From Dastarcus helophoroides (Eukaryota > Arthropoda > Insecta > Coleoptera > Bothrideridae), in NCBI GenBank assembly GCA_028583605.1, contig CM053327.1, positions 24,787,629-24,851,628 on the forward strand: a stretch of 64,000 nucleotides of DNA. The letters are read 5' to 3'. The position numbers and the translations under genes were made by a program. This document shows, in pieces, positions 12,420 through 22,456 of this stretch. Numbering within the stretch: position 1 is the first letter of the stretch; every line of letters starts with the position of its first letter. The notes under the pieces are model-generated. The model was not told the DNA's origin and searched no databases. It saw nothing but the letters and a program-made list of their open reading frames with translations.

Positions 12420-12597
12420 ATTTCGTGGTTGCGGCGGTCGCTGGTGCGTAACTGGAAGTCGTGGAGCTGGTGATGGTGGAGTTCGTGACTGCGGAGAGGG
12501 GAGCATTCGCAACTACTGGGGATCTCGCGGCTTCTACCGCGAAAACGGAGAATTCCGCAACCTTAGTAACGGAATTAGAATAATTTGCGATCTTGTC
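12420..12597. repeat. Decayed transition between 21-bp and 30-bp arrays
   Basis: Words such as TTGCGGCGGTCGCTGG, CTACCGCGAAAACGGAGAA and TTCCGCAACCTTAGTAACGG resemble divergent 21/30-bp units. In the minus frame that reads ATELANSSNS in the main array, this stretch is free of stops and Thr/Ala/Ser-rich. It therefore looks like an old edge of the same tandem region rather than unrelated DNA. Confidence 0.6.
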
Positions 12598-15075
12598 GCA
12601 GAATCAGGGCAAATCGCGACCTCTGTCGCGGAATTTGAGGAATTCGCGAGCTCTGTCGCGGAATTGGCGAGCTTTGTCGCGGAATCAGGGCAATTTGCGA
12701 CCTCTGTCGCGAAATTGGGGCAATCTGCGAGCTCTGTCGCGGAATTTGAGGAATTCGCGAGCTCTGTCGCAGAATCAGGGTAATTTGGCGAGCTTTGTCG
12801 CGAAATTGGGGCAATCTGCGAGCTCTGTCGCGGAATTTGAGGAATTCGCGAGCTCTGTCGCGGAATTTGAGGAATTCGCGAGCTCTGTCGCGGAATTTGA
12901 GGAATTCGCGAGCTCTGTCGCGGAATTTGAGGAATTCGCGAGCTCTGTCGCGGAATTCAGAGAATTCGCGAGCTCTGTCGCGGAATTTGAGGAATTCGCG
13001 AGCTCTGTCGCGGAATTCAGAGAATTCGCGAGCTCTGTCGCGGAATTTGAGGAATTCGCGAGCTCTGTCGCGGAATTTGAGGAATTCGCGAGCTCTGTCG
13101 CGGAATTTGAGGAATTCGCGAGCTCTGTCGCGGAATTTGAGGAATTCGCGAGCTCTGTCGCGGAATTTGAGGAATTCGCGAGCTCTGTCGCGGAATTTGA
13201 GGAATTCGCGAGCTCTGTCGCGGAATTTGAGGAATTCGCGAGCTCTGTCGCGGAATTTGAGGAATTCGCGAGCTCTGTCGCGGAATTTGAGGAATTCGCG
13301 AGCTCTGTCGCAGAATCAGGGTAATTTGGCGAGCTTTGTCGCGGAATCAGGGCAATTTGCGACCTCTGTCGCGAAATTGGGGCAATCTGCGAGCTCTGTC
13401 GCGGAATTTGAGGAATTCGCGAGCTCTGTCGCGGAATTCAGAGAATTCGCGAGCTCTGTCGCGGAATTTGAGGAATTCGCGAGCTCTGTCGCGGAATTTG
13501 AGGAATTCGCGAGCTCTGTCGCGGAATTTGAGGAATTCGCGAGCTCTGTCGCGGAATTTGAGGAATTCGCGAGCTCTGTCGCGGAATTTGAGGAATTCGC
13601 GAGCTCTGTCGCGGAATTTGAGGAATTCGCGAGCTCTGTCGCGGAATTTGAGGAATTCGCGAGCTCTGTCGCGGAATTTGAGGAATTCGCGAGCTCTGTC
13701 GCAGAATCAGGGCAAATCGCGACCTCTGTCGCGAAATTGGGGCAATCTGCGAGCTCTGTCGCGGAATTTGAGGAATTCGCGAGCTCTGTCGCGGAATTTG
13801 AGGAATTCGCGAGCTCTGTCGCGGAATTTGAGGAATTCGCGAGCTCTGTCGCGGAATTTGAGGAATTCGCGAGCTCTGTCGCGGAATTTGAGGAATTCGC
13901 GAGCTCTGTCGCGGAATTTGAGGAATTCGCGAGCTCTGTCGCGGAATTTGAGGAATTCGCGAGCTCTGTCGCGGAATTTGAGGAATTCGCGAGCTCTGTC
14001 GCGGAATTTGAGGAATTCGCGAGCTCTGTCGCGGAATTTGAGGAATTCGCGAGCTCTGTCGCGGAATTTGAGGAATTCGCGAGCTCTGTCGCAGAATCAG
14101 GGCAAATCGCGACCTCTGTCGCGAAATTGGGGCAATCTGCGAGCTCTGTCGCGGAATTTGAGGAATTCGCGAGCTCTGTCGCGGAATTCAGAGAATTCGC
14201 GAGCTCTGTCGCGGAATTTGAGGAATTCGCGAGCTCTGTCGCGGAATTTGAGGAATTCGCGAGCTCTGTCGCGGAATTTGAGGAATTCGCGAGCTCTGTC
14301 GCGGAATTTGAGGAATTCGCGAGCTCTGTCGCGGAATTTGAGGAATTCGCGAGCTCTGTCGCAGAATCAGGGCAAATCGCGACCTCTGTCGCGAAATTGG
14401 GGCAATCTGCGAGCTCTGTCGCGGAATTTGAGGAATTCGCGAGCTCTGTCGCGGAATTTGAGGAATTCGCGAGCTCTGTCGCGGAATTTGAGGAATTCGC
14501 GAGCTCTGTCGCGGAATTTGAGGAATTCGCGAGCTCTGTCGCGGAATTTGAGGAATTCGCGAGCTCTGTCGCGGAATTTGAGGAATTCGCGAGCTCTGTC
14601 GCGGAATTTGAGGAATTCGCGAGCTCTGTCGCGGAATTTGAGGAATTCGCGAGCTCTGTCGCGGAATTTGAGGAATTCGCGAGCTCTGTCGCGGAATTTG
14701 AGGAATTCGCGAGCTCTGTCGCGGAATTTGAGGAATTCGCGAGCTCTGTCGCGGAATTTGAGGAATTCGCGAGCTCTGTCGCGGAATTTGAGGAATTCGC
14801 GAGCTCTGTCGCAGAATCAGGGCAAATCGCGACCTCTGTCGCGAAATTGGGGCAATCTGCGAGCTCTGTCGCGGAATTTGAGGAATTCGCGAGCTCTGTC
14901 GCGGAATTTGAGGAATTCGCGAGCTCTGTCGCGGAATTTGAGGAATTCGCGAGCTCTGTCGCGGAATTTGAGGAATTCGCGAGCTCTGTCGCGGAATTTG
15001 AGGAATTCGCGAGCTCTGTCGCGGAATTCAGAGAATTCGCGAGCTCTGTCGCGGAATTTGAGGAATTCGCGAGCT
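12598..15075. repeat. 30-bp coding-phase minisatellite with higher-order structure
   Basis: About 80 units of 30 bp. The dominant unit contains GAATTTGAGGAATTCGCGAG and reads ATELANSSNS on the minus strand. Variants include GAATTCAGAGAATTC, GAATCAGGGCAAATCGCGAC and GAAATTGGGGCAATCTGCGAG. The last two always occur as an adjacent pair that opens a block, at about 13702, 14092, 14362 and 14812. Block lengths are 390, 270 and 450 bp (13, 9 and 15 units). Two 31-bp units (about 12772 and 13312) shift the frame. The array is continuous with the gag-like ORF to its right. Confidence 0.95.
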
Positions 15076-15760
15076 CAGAGAATTCCTGTCGCGGAATTGG
15101 CGAGCTTGGTCGCGGAATCAGGGACAATTGCGACCTCTTGTTCGCGAAAATTGGGGCAATCTGCGAGCTCTTGTTCGCGGAATTTGAGGAATTCGCGAGG
15201 AGCTCTGTCGCAGAATCAGGTGTAATTTGCGAGCTTTGGTCGCGAAATTGGGGCAATCAACAAGTTCTGTCGCGGAAACTGAGCGATTCGGGACAGTAAC
15301 CCCGCGGAATTGGTGGGGCGTCGTGACTTTTGGCACTGAAATTGCATCGTCTTCCCACTGTAATTCGCGAAACTAGGACATCTCGCGACCTCTGTCACGG
15401 ATCTGAAGAATGTTGCGAACTCAGTCTCGGACTCCGCGCATCTCGCAGCTTTAGTCGCTGAAACGGGAGCAGTGACAGTAACAGAGTTATTAATAGGGGT
15501 CAACCGTGCATCCCTGATTTCGGCTAAGGACATAAGAAATTGGTTGAAAGTTGCATTCACGGTCTCGATAATATTTGCGAGATCTGGCGCGGAATTGGTG
15601 GATTTTGCGATCTTAGCCGGGGAATTGGAACAATTTTCGAACTCGGCTTTAGAGGTTGGAGATCTGGTTAGCTTAGTCTTGGGATTGAGAGTTTTCGCGG
15701 GACGAAAATCTGTTGCGACTTCTGTCACGAAATTGGGGCGATCCGCGAGAATAGCAGCCG
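15076..15760. repeat. Decaying edge of the 30-bp array
   Basis: From 15076 rightward, units become progressively irregular. Single inserted bases appear between 15076 and 15245 (for example TTGTTCGCGAAAATTGGGG and GCGAGGAGCTCTG). Beyond that, isolated recognisable units remain, such as GCGACTTCTGTCACGAAATT near 15715. The gradient toward the gag N-terminal part fits repeats at an array edge escaping homogenisation. Confidence 0.75.
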
Positions 15761-16208
15761 CGAATGACTCGACCGCAGAAGTCAGAACCGCTGAACTTAG
15801 ATGCCTGGAACTTTCAAAAGTTATTTGGTTCACCAATTCCTGGAGCGCCAGTGATCTTTGGTTCCATCCAGCGTAGGTGTAAGGGAATGTGCTTATGGTG
15901 TTCTCGAAGATTCGTAAATGCCTTCGGGATGCTGCGGACAGGATTCCTTCGTTCTTAATCTGGTAGACGGTCTCATGAATAAAATCGAATGCCGCCAAAG
16001 CTTCACTAGATGGCTCATAGCGAAAATCATCTTCGCCAGATTGCAACGTCTTAGTAACAGAAGCAGACGAAGTCCTTGAACCACGATCTTCGAGCGTAGG
16101 CTGGTATCTGTTTCGGGATTGTTGGGCGCCATATTGTTGCTGCAAACAAAATTGTCTACTCCTCCGCATAGACGACATCTCAGGGACGGAGAACGATATC
16201 CTTATCAA
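15216..16208 (-). CDS. Gag-position ORF of the LTR retrotransposon, repeat-bearing, broken
   Basis: A 330-codon ORF starts 10 nt inside the primer-binding site of the LTR element and runs away from the LTR, the usual place for gag. Residues 1 to about 150 are non-repetitive, with no zinc knuckle or other motif I recognise; they include a predicted helical stretch around residues 65-125 (FDFIHETVYQ, RRHLRIFENT, LALQELVNQI). From about residue 150 onward the protein becomes degenerate 10-residue repeats (VTEVAT, SVTEVARCPSFA), the same phase as ATELANSSNS in the adjacent array. The frame is lost at 15216 and resumes in another frame from 15256 to 13316, so an original protein would have continued into the array. 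A later Met (residue 11 or 14) could be the true start. Assignment as Gag is by position only, and no protease, RT or integrase follows. Confidence 0.5.
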   Translation of the reverse strand: MIRISFSVPEMSSMRRSRQFCLQQQYGAQQSRNRYQPTLEDRGSRTSSASVTKTLQSGEDDFRYEPSSEALAAFDFIHETVYQIKNEGILSAASRRHLRIFENTISTFPYTYAGWNQRSLALQELVNQITFESSRHLSSAVLTSAVESFAAAILADRPNFVTEVATDFRPAKTLNPKTKLTRSPTSKAEFENCSNSPAKIAKSTNSAPDLANIIETVNATFNQFLMSLAEIRDARLTPINNSVTVTAPVSATKAARCAESETEFATFFRSVTEVARCPSFANYSGKTMQFQCQKSRRPTNSAGLLSRIAQFPRQNLLIAPISRPKLANYT

Positions 16209-16218
16209 AGGAAATTAG

Positions 16219-16237
16219 CCACACGTTGGGCACGCCA
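16219..16237 (-). other. tRNA-Lys-like primer-binding site
   Basis: On the minus strand this reads TGGCGTGCCCAACGTGTGG. It matches the complement of the insect tRNA-Lys 3' end (TGGCGCCCAACGTGGGG) apart from a 2-nt insertion and one substitution. It sits 5 nt (TTTAA) inside the LTR end, the expected spacing for a gypsy-like element. Confidence 0.75.
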
Positions 16238-16242
16238 TTAAA

Positions 16243-17161
16243 TGATACCGCGTTAGTCGTGATAACATTTTTTTAGGAGGATTGACCGGGAGGAACGGCC
16301 AATTTGGGCGAAAATAACTAATTTTTGGTTTAAGAACGTCATCGCCAAGTGTTTTTAAACAGAAAAAGACGGTGTCCCTTATAAACATGGAAGACGACAA
16401 CTATCGCTCAAAGATGGCAGTACTTACGATACGTGTCGTTAGAAATTAGAAAATATGGCGGTTGACGTTCATAGATGGCAGCACGAAAGAAGACGCGTGT
16501 TTGAAAATCACACAAGGAAAATGGCGGATAACGGTCACAAGGCTTGAAAAATGAGAAAATAGAAGGCTTTAACCGTAAATCCAGGCAATTTGGCAGTGAA
16601 GCACTGCGAATGTTGGTTAGAAACAACTGTCACGAAATTAAGAATACGTACCGCAAAAAAAAATCAAATATTAACGGAAAAAGCACACTCTGCGAGCACG
16701 TGGCTTGAAATTCACGAACGGAAATTTTGTCAGGCTGAAAGGGGGCAAGGTGAATGATGCAAGCAGTATTAAACAAACAAACAAACAAAAAAATAACACT
16801 AATAAACACAGAAAAAAAAAATGCAAAAAAAATAAAATAAAATACTTACGGTTTTTAAGCTGGGGTCGCAACGATGCACTATCAATGTCGTACGTCGGCG
16901 TCGGTGGAAAATTTGCGGTCAAAGCGCTAGGCAAATGAGCAAAGGTCGCAATGGGAACTGGGCGGCTGAAGATTCTCGACGGTTGGAGAAATCTTGCGCT
17001 GGTGGAGTACTGGCGTCGACGACAGCAGTAAGGGAACTAACTTACTCCCGAGGGACTTGAGTGAATCACAATTCACTCATTAGGGGTGCCTAGCGCTTTG
17101 ATGCAGCGAGTGTCGTCAAAAGCGGGAAAATTGAAAATATATTTATTTCGCTCCGGTATCA
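16243..17161 (-). mobile_element. LTR (5' LTR relative to the gag-like ORF), 919 bp
   Basis: The ends are TGATACCG at 16243 and CGGTATCA at 17154-17161, an 8-bp terminal inverted repeat with TG...CA termini. The primer-binding site lies just inside at 16219-16237. Internally there is an (AAAC)n run and A-rich DNA at 16766-16850, and a dyad GAGTGAAT-CACA-ATTCACTC at 17059-17078. No second copy of this LTR is found in the window, so the element is incomplete or its other end was lost beyond the satellite. Confidence 0.8.
17059..17078. promoter_or_regulatory. Dyad-symmetric site in the LTR
   Basis: This is a perfect 8-bp inverted repeat GAGTGAAT/ATTCACTC with a 4-nt spacer, about 85 bp inside the LTR start. 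A protein-binding role is inferred from symmetry only. Confidence 0.35.
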
Positions 17162-17179
17162 TGAAAACATGTTGGGAAA

Positions 17180-19055
17180 ATTATTTGTTTTGAAAATTAA
17201 TAGAAAAATATTTCTTGGAGATTTGAATTTTTGTTTTGAAATTTTAAAAGTGCAAATGTAACTACAGTATTAAAAAAATCCGAGAAAAATAGTTAGTTTT
17301 CGACATGTCGATGTTTTTTTGAAAGATGATTTTATTTATGTATATGTCGAATAAAACAAATCAAAAGTATCAATGAAAAAAGTTTAATTGGAAATTTCGA
17401 TCAAAATAAAATAAAACAAAAATTGTAACATTTGAAAAAAAAGTAGAGATTTAAATAAAGTCGAAATTTGACAAGTTTGAATTTCCAAGACTTAAAATTA
17501 AAAAAAAAATGAAATCTTTAAATTAATAACTTTCCAATAAAAAGGAAAATTCAACGTCAAGATTTATGAGAGGGACAAAAAAAAATTCAAACTACGGAAA
17601 CCACCCGAAATTTTTTAGAGAATCGGATCATCAAAAAGACGATATTACAAAAAGTCAAAATTTTATAAATATGAAATAAGAGGTGAAATAATCAAAAAGT
17701 CTAAATTTCCAAAAAATTCAGATTCTCAAAAAAAATTTTCAAAAAAAGTTAAAGCTTACAAAAAAAAGTCGAGTAAATTCGCAAAAAAACGTAAAATTTT
17801 CAATTTAAAACATAGTATTTTGAAAAATTCCACAAGAGATTTTAACGAGAGTTTGAAAAAGTCAATAAAAAATTAAAACTTTTGGGAAAAACACAACTTC
17901 AAAAAAAAAACGAAATTGTCAAGTATCAAAATTTTCGAAATGTTTTAAAAGTCAAAGTTTGACAAAAGTCGATATTTTGAAAGTCAAAATAAAAAAAAAA
18001 CGAAATTTTCAATAGTCAGGTTTAAAAAAGTAGAAAAGTTGTTTAGTCATCATAAACTAACATTGCTAGTAGAATTCAAAATTTTGAGGTCGAAATGTTC
18101 AAAAATGTCAAAATCTGGAAAGAACTCGATTTTTTTTTAAGAGAACCGAACATTTATTAAAACTAATTTTGAGAAAAAGTCAAAATTTTGATTAAAAAAA
18201 AGTGGAAATGTTGAAATGTAGAAGTATTTGAAAAAGTCTAAATTTTAATAGAAGTAGGAAAAAAAGGGGAAACTTGAAAATATCGGTAATTTTTTAAAAC
18301 GTCGAAGTAAAAAGTTACAATTCCTAGAAAAAAATGGAAATTTTCATAAAAAAACCAAAGTTTAGAGAAGATGGAAATTTTAAAATGTCGAAATATTGAA
18401 AAAGTTAAAATTTGCAAAAAAGTTCGAATTATTCAGAAATACATGTAAGTAAAAAATCGAAATCTTTCAGTTCAAATTAAAAAAAAGATACAAATTTTAA
18501 AAATAATTCTAAATTAAAAAGAGAACTCAAGTTTTTCAAAAAAACTTTGGAAACTTTGAAATATCGCTATTTTTTGAAAACGTGGAAGTAAAAAAAGTTA
18601 CAATTCCTAGAAAAAATTAAAATTTTTACAAAAAAAATCACAGTTTAGAGAAGGGGGAAATTTCGAAATGTCAAAATATTGAAAAAGTCGAAAATTTCAA
18701 AAAAGTTCGAATTATTCAGCAACAAGTGAAAATAGAAAATCGAAATCTTTCAGTTCAAATTTAAGAAAAAGGTTCAAATTTTGAAAATTAAACGAAATTA
18801 AAAAAAACTAACATTTAAAAAAAAAGTGAACTTCGAAAAAAGAAAGTGGAACCTTTGAAATATCGCTATTTTTTCAAAACGTCGAAGTAAAAAAGTTACA
18901 ATTTCTAGAAAAAATCGAAATTTTCATAAAAAGTAAAAGTTTAGAGAAGGTGAAATTTTGAAATGTTAAAATATTGAAAAAGTCGAAATTTTCAAAAAAA
19001 AGTTTGAATTATTCAGAAATAACTATAAATAAAATATCAAAATCTTTAAAAAAGC
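17180..19055 (+). repeat. Degenerate A/T repeat tract 2
   Basis: Dense variants of AAAAAGTCGAAATTTTGAAA on the plus strand. No gene. The right part (18268-19050) shows a clear higher-order repeat. Confidence 0.75.
18268..19050 (+). repeat. About 290-bp higher-order repeat, nearly three copies
   Basis: Copies begin at 18268, 18549 and 18848 (periods 281 and 299). Each starts with GGAAACTTTGAAATATCGCT or a variant. In order, each then has a block ending AACGTCGAAGTAAAAAGTTA, a TTTAGAGAAG block, and GTTCGAATTATTCAG or a close variant. Copies differ by substitutions and homopolymer-length changes. Confidence 0.8.
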
Positions 19056-19059
19056 GTTC

Positions 19060-19914
19060 GTATGTTTTCACTGCTTATAAATCTTAATAGAGAAATTGTG
19101 CAAAGTTTCGTATCGAACGTTTACCGAAACGAAAATAAAAACAAAATCTCGCTAGTCGGCTTTCAATTCGCTTCTAAATTACGTACCCCATTTACCAAAT
19201 CAGAAACTGTATTGATAATGTGTCAGGAACATTCGCATAGAGAATGCTTTAGATCGACACCCAACTTAAGCCCTAAACGAAGTTGATTTATAATGGCTGA
19301 AGTGCTGCAATAAATTTAAAACATTTTCATTTTTCCACCGACTCACCAAAGTTTAAACTAACTAAAAACCGATGGCACTTATGAGTTTAGTTGGGAATAC
19401 CATATTTCACGACAACTTTCTTTGGAAAATTGGCTATATAAGAAGTAAGAAGAATCTGCCAAGTTGGGGAAGACGAGAGCAGACAGTTGGCGCGGTGTCA
19501 GATACAGACCGCCATCTGTCGTTAATGGCTGGCTTGTTGGAATTAGTTGTGATTTAACGCTCTGCGCTCAGACACGACATCCACTGTTATGTAAATAGGA
19601 CATTAGGTGACCAGGAATTAGCAGCTCTTGATGTGCCCCACAAATAAAGGATTTTTATGGTAATTTACCTAATAGGGAAGCAGCATTTGATCTTTAATTA
19701 TACTTTTTTAAGCAGGGTTTCCCAAATCTTCCCCCATGATAAAACGCTTCGTAAATCAATGATATTAACCATGACATTCATCACGACTAAAGTCGAGTGA
19801 AATATATCCTAAATTATATCTAGGAATATACCTATGAAAATAACCATCCAGTATAAGATGGTTCTATCCCCATTTGAAATGAAGCTAGAACTAGTTGCCC
19901 CGAACTTAGCCAGA
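19060..19914. other. Unassigned higher-complexity DNA
   Basis: No gene was recognised. It contains CAGACCGCCATCTGTCG near 19505. The 61-residue ORF at 19372-19557 has no identifiable features. Confidence 0.4.
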
Positions 19915-22128
19915 TTTTTTTTTGAAGTAGGGGAAAATCTGTTACGGACATCTGGGAAGATGACCCAGATAGTGTCGGACTTCTGCTCATACTACGGGTA
20001 CCGACTAAAAACCCCTACTTCTTCGGTCCGGGCTCTTGGCCCCCAATCCCTCCGTCGGAACAGCACAATAGTGCTGGAGCACTGTTGTAAACTGTTTTGT
20101 CTGAAACATAAGAAACAGACAAAACAAAAAATTTCAGAAATGGAAGTCGTAGCCTAGAGGACCATCCTTGGTCTTCTAATTCTGTTTGGGATGTCTGGAT
20201 CGCAATCCACTGCCTGTCGAACTAGTTCGTTGGGATGCGTTTCCGCTCCCACCATCGCCCTGGAATTAATTTCGCTAAGAAAATCTCTTACCAAAGGTAG
20301 TTCAGCTTGCCTCCTATGGAGTTGATTGTTTCTCACAAACCATGGAGCGTCCATGGCTTGTCTTAGAAAGACGCTCTGGCACACCTGGAGTTTCTTCATC
20401 TGATTATTCGTCGCCTGTGACCAAGCTACAGATGCGTAGGTCATCCCTGGTCTTATGATTGATTTGAATAGTAACACTTAAGTCCAATGGATGGGTTACT
20501 ATTTCCACCAATCATCGCTTGCAGCAGTCCCTTCAGCATTTTGGCTTTGGACACTGCATAATCGATGTGTGCCTGGAATGTAAGTCTTTTATCAAGAATT
20601 ACACCTCGATACTTTGCCTGAAGACTCCAGTCGGCGTTTTGGCCATGAACATTTACATGTCCATACGGTTGGAGTCTTTTTCGGGTGAAAAAGACTGCTT
20701 GGGTCTTGTCTGCGTTGACTTGGATTTTCCATTGACCGAAGTAATCTAGTTGATTGACTGTTGCCTTCTGAAGTCGTCTGGTGACCAACTCTGGACTGTA
20801 AGAATACGCCACCAAAGCGTCGTCTGCGTAACTTGCCAAAAATGTGTGGTCGATTGTTGGATTGATTCTCGGGATGTCTGCTGTGAACAGAGAATAGAGC
20901 AAAGGTGACAAAGCAGAGCCTTGAGGCACCCCATACTGTAGCCTAAACTAGTTTGGCAGTTCCGATCTCACCTTTGCTTTGATTGAGCGTTGGTCCAGGA
21001 ACGAGCTTACCATTTGAACCATTGATAGAGGTATTCCAAACTGGTGCATCTTGCGGACTAATCCTTTGTGCCAAACTGTGTGAAATGCCTTGGAGATATC
21101 GAAAAAAATAGCTTCAACTACCTGGTTCCAGTTCATGCGTTGAGTGATTGTTTCAACCACTCTCAGCAGTTGGTCTGAGGTAGAGTGCATAGGTTGGAAC
21201 CCAAATTGTTCCTTAGAAATGATAGCTGATGATATTCTGCCTCCTCGTTAGTGAGTTGGATGACGTTGTCTCTTTCTGGCACTTCCTCCTGAAGAACTTG
21301 AACCTCTGCTTCCACCTACTCTACGAAGTCTAAGTCCACTTCTTCAAGTGTGGCCTGACAGTGTCAGGCCACATGGCCTGACAGCGAAAGCTGCGGCCTT
21401 ATCCTGATCTGAGTAAGCCATTCCTTGTTCCTTGAGGTCCGTATATCAATGGGATAGGTTTTCTATCTCCTCTTAGAGCTTTGGCTCTGCGCCAGAGATC
21501 TGATGGAGTTTCGAGATTGCAACTTCTTAGGTGTTCCTGAAACTTAGAAATTTTGTTCTCTCGGAGCTCATACTTGAGCTCGTGGATGAGCCTGTTGACT
21601 TCCGCCTTATCTGCTTGCAGATTGGTCCATCTTGCTCTCTTCCTGGCATGGTTTTTCCTTTTTATCAGCGCCACCAAGTGATTTGGCAGTGGTTCCCTTC
21701 CTTTTATACGCAGGAAAGTTTTGGTCGCTGCCAGAATTGAATCTGTTATGGTTTTTCCACCGCTGCGTTGATTTCATCGTTTGTGTTGATCTCTCCAGGC
21801 TCTTCCTAGTTTGCTGCTAGATACTCCCTGAACTGTGTCCAGTTTGTTTTCTTGCAGGTCTCTGGAGGCTTGGGTCCACGATCATCTCCGATGGTCATTA
21901 TCACTAGGTTGTGGTCCGAGCTGAGCTCACTAACTGATGATAACTCAACAGTGTATCGAACATCCTTCATTAGTGCAACGTCCAGAACGTCTGGTATTCC
22001 TGTGGCGAGATGATGATGGGTTGGTTCTTCTGGAGCCATTATATCGATTCCGTTCTGTGCTGTGAACCTTTAAAGTGTCCTCTGGTTTTTGTTGTTGGCT
22101 CTGCTGCCCCACTCGACGTAACCTAGCT
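19915..22128 (-). pseudogene. Jockey-clade non-LTR retrotransposon, 5'-truncated and frameshifted
   Basis: Minus-strand order: the endonuclease C-terminal part near 22128-21806 (EWGSRANN, then APEEPTHHH, IPDVLDVALMKD and the catalytic SSDHNLV motif). The linker and RT N-terminal part lie at 21677-21399 (LWRRAKALRGDRKPIPLI). RT fingers follow at 21190-20948 (IFFDISKAFHTVWHKGL). The RT core at 20929-20453 has MPQGSALSPLLYSLFTADIP and the catalytic YADD near 20830-20819. The thumb and C-terminus at 20477-20154 has APWFVRNNQLHRRQAELP. Stop and frame changes separate these blocks, so it is dead. ORF1 and the endonuclease N-terminal half are missing. About 230 bp of 3' UTR end in a 9-nt T run at 19915-19923, read as a short poly(A) tail. 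FTADIP, YADDALVAY and APWFVRN are characteristic of the jockey clade. Confidence 0.9.
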
Positions 22129-22456
22129 GGATAAGAGGCGATAAATATACAAAGACTGCAAATTTAATTGTTTGTTTTTTACTGTATCATATAAGTATAT
22201 ATAAGTAATCATAAGAGTTTATAACAGCTCCTTATTCCTTTTCATAACTATTTTTGGTTACCTTTCCCATTCATTTGTAAGAAAAATGAGCTTAAATAAA
22301 ATGATATTTCTCGAATGCAAAATTGATCACAAGAAAATAAGAAGCTATTAAAGAACGTGCCTATGTCAGCTACGTAAAATTTTCTTGAATAAAAATTCCA
22401 TCCAAAGTGGTTTAGCTTCTCACGATAAATACATGCGCACAGAGACAGGTAAATTG
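22129..22456. other. Unassigned spacer between two LINEs
   Basis: A/T-rich, with no feature recognised. Confidence 0.4.

Noticed and set aside
8307..12783. Open frames of 1355-1474 codons on both strands across the 21-bp array
   Set aside because: A repeat whose length is a multiple of three and whose unit lacks stops is open in several frames on both strands. There is no independent sign of translation, so these are by-products of the satellite.
12598..15075. CRISPR-like array
   Set aside because: Units are contiguous with no unique spacers, and the genome is eukaryotic.
12795..15299. 834-codon plus-strand ORF in the 30-bp array
   Set aside because: Same by-product effect. The adjoining gag-like ORF and the LTR indicate that the minus strand is the original coding strand.
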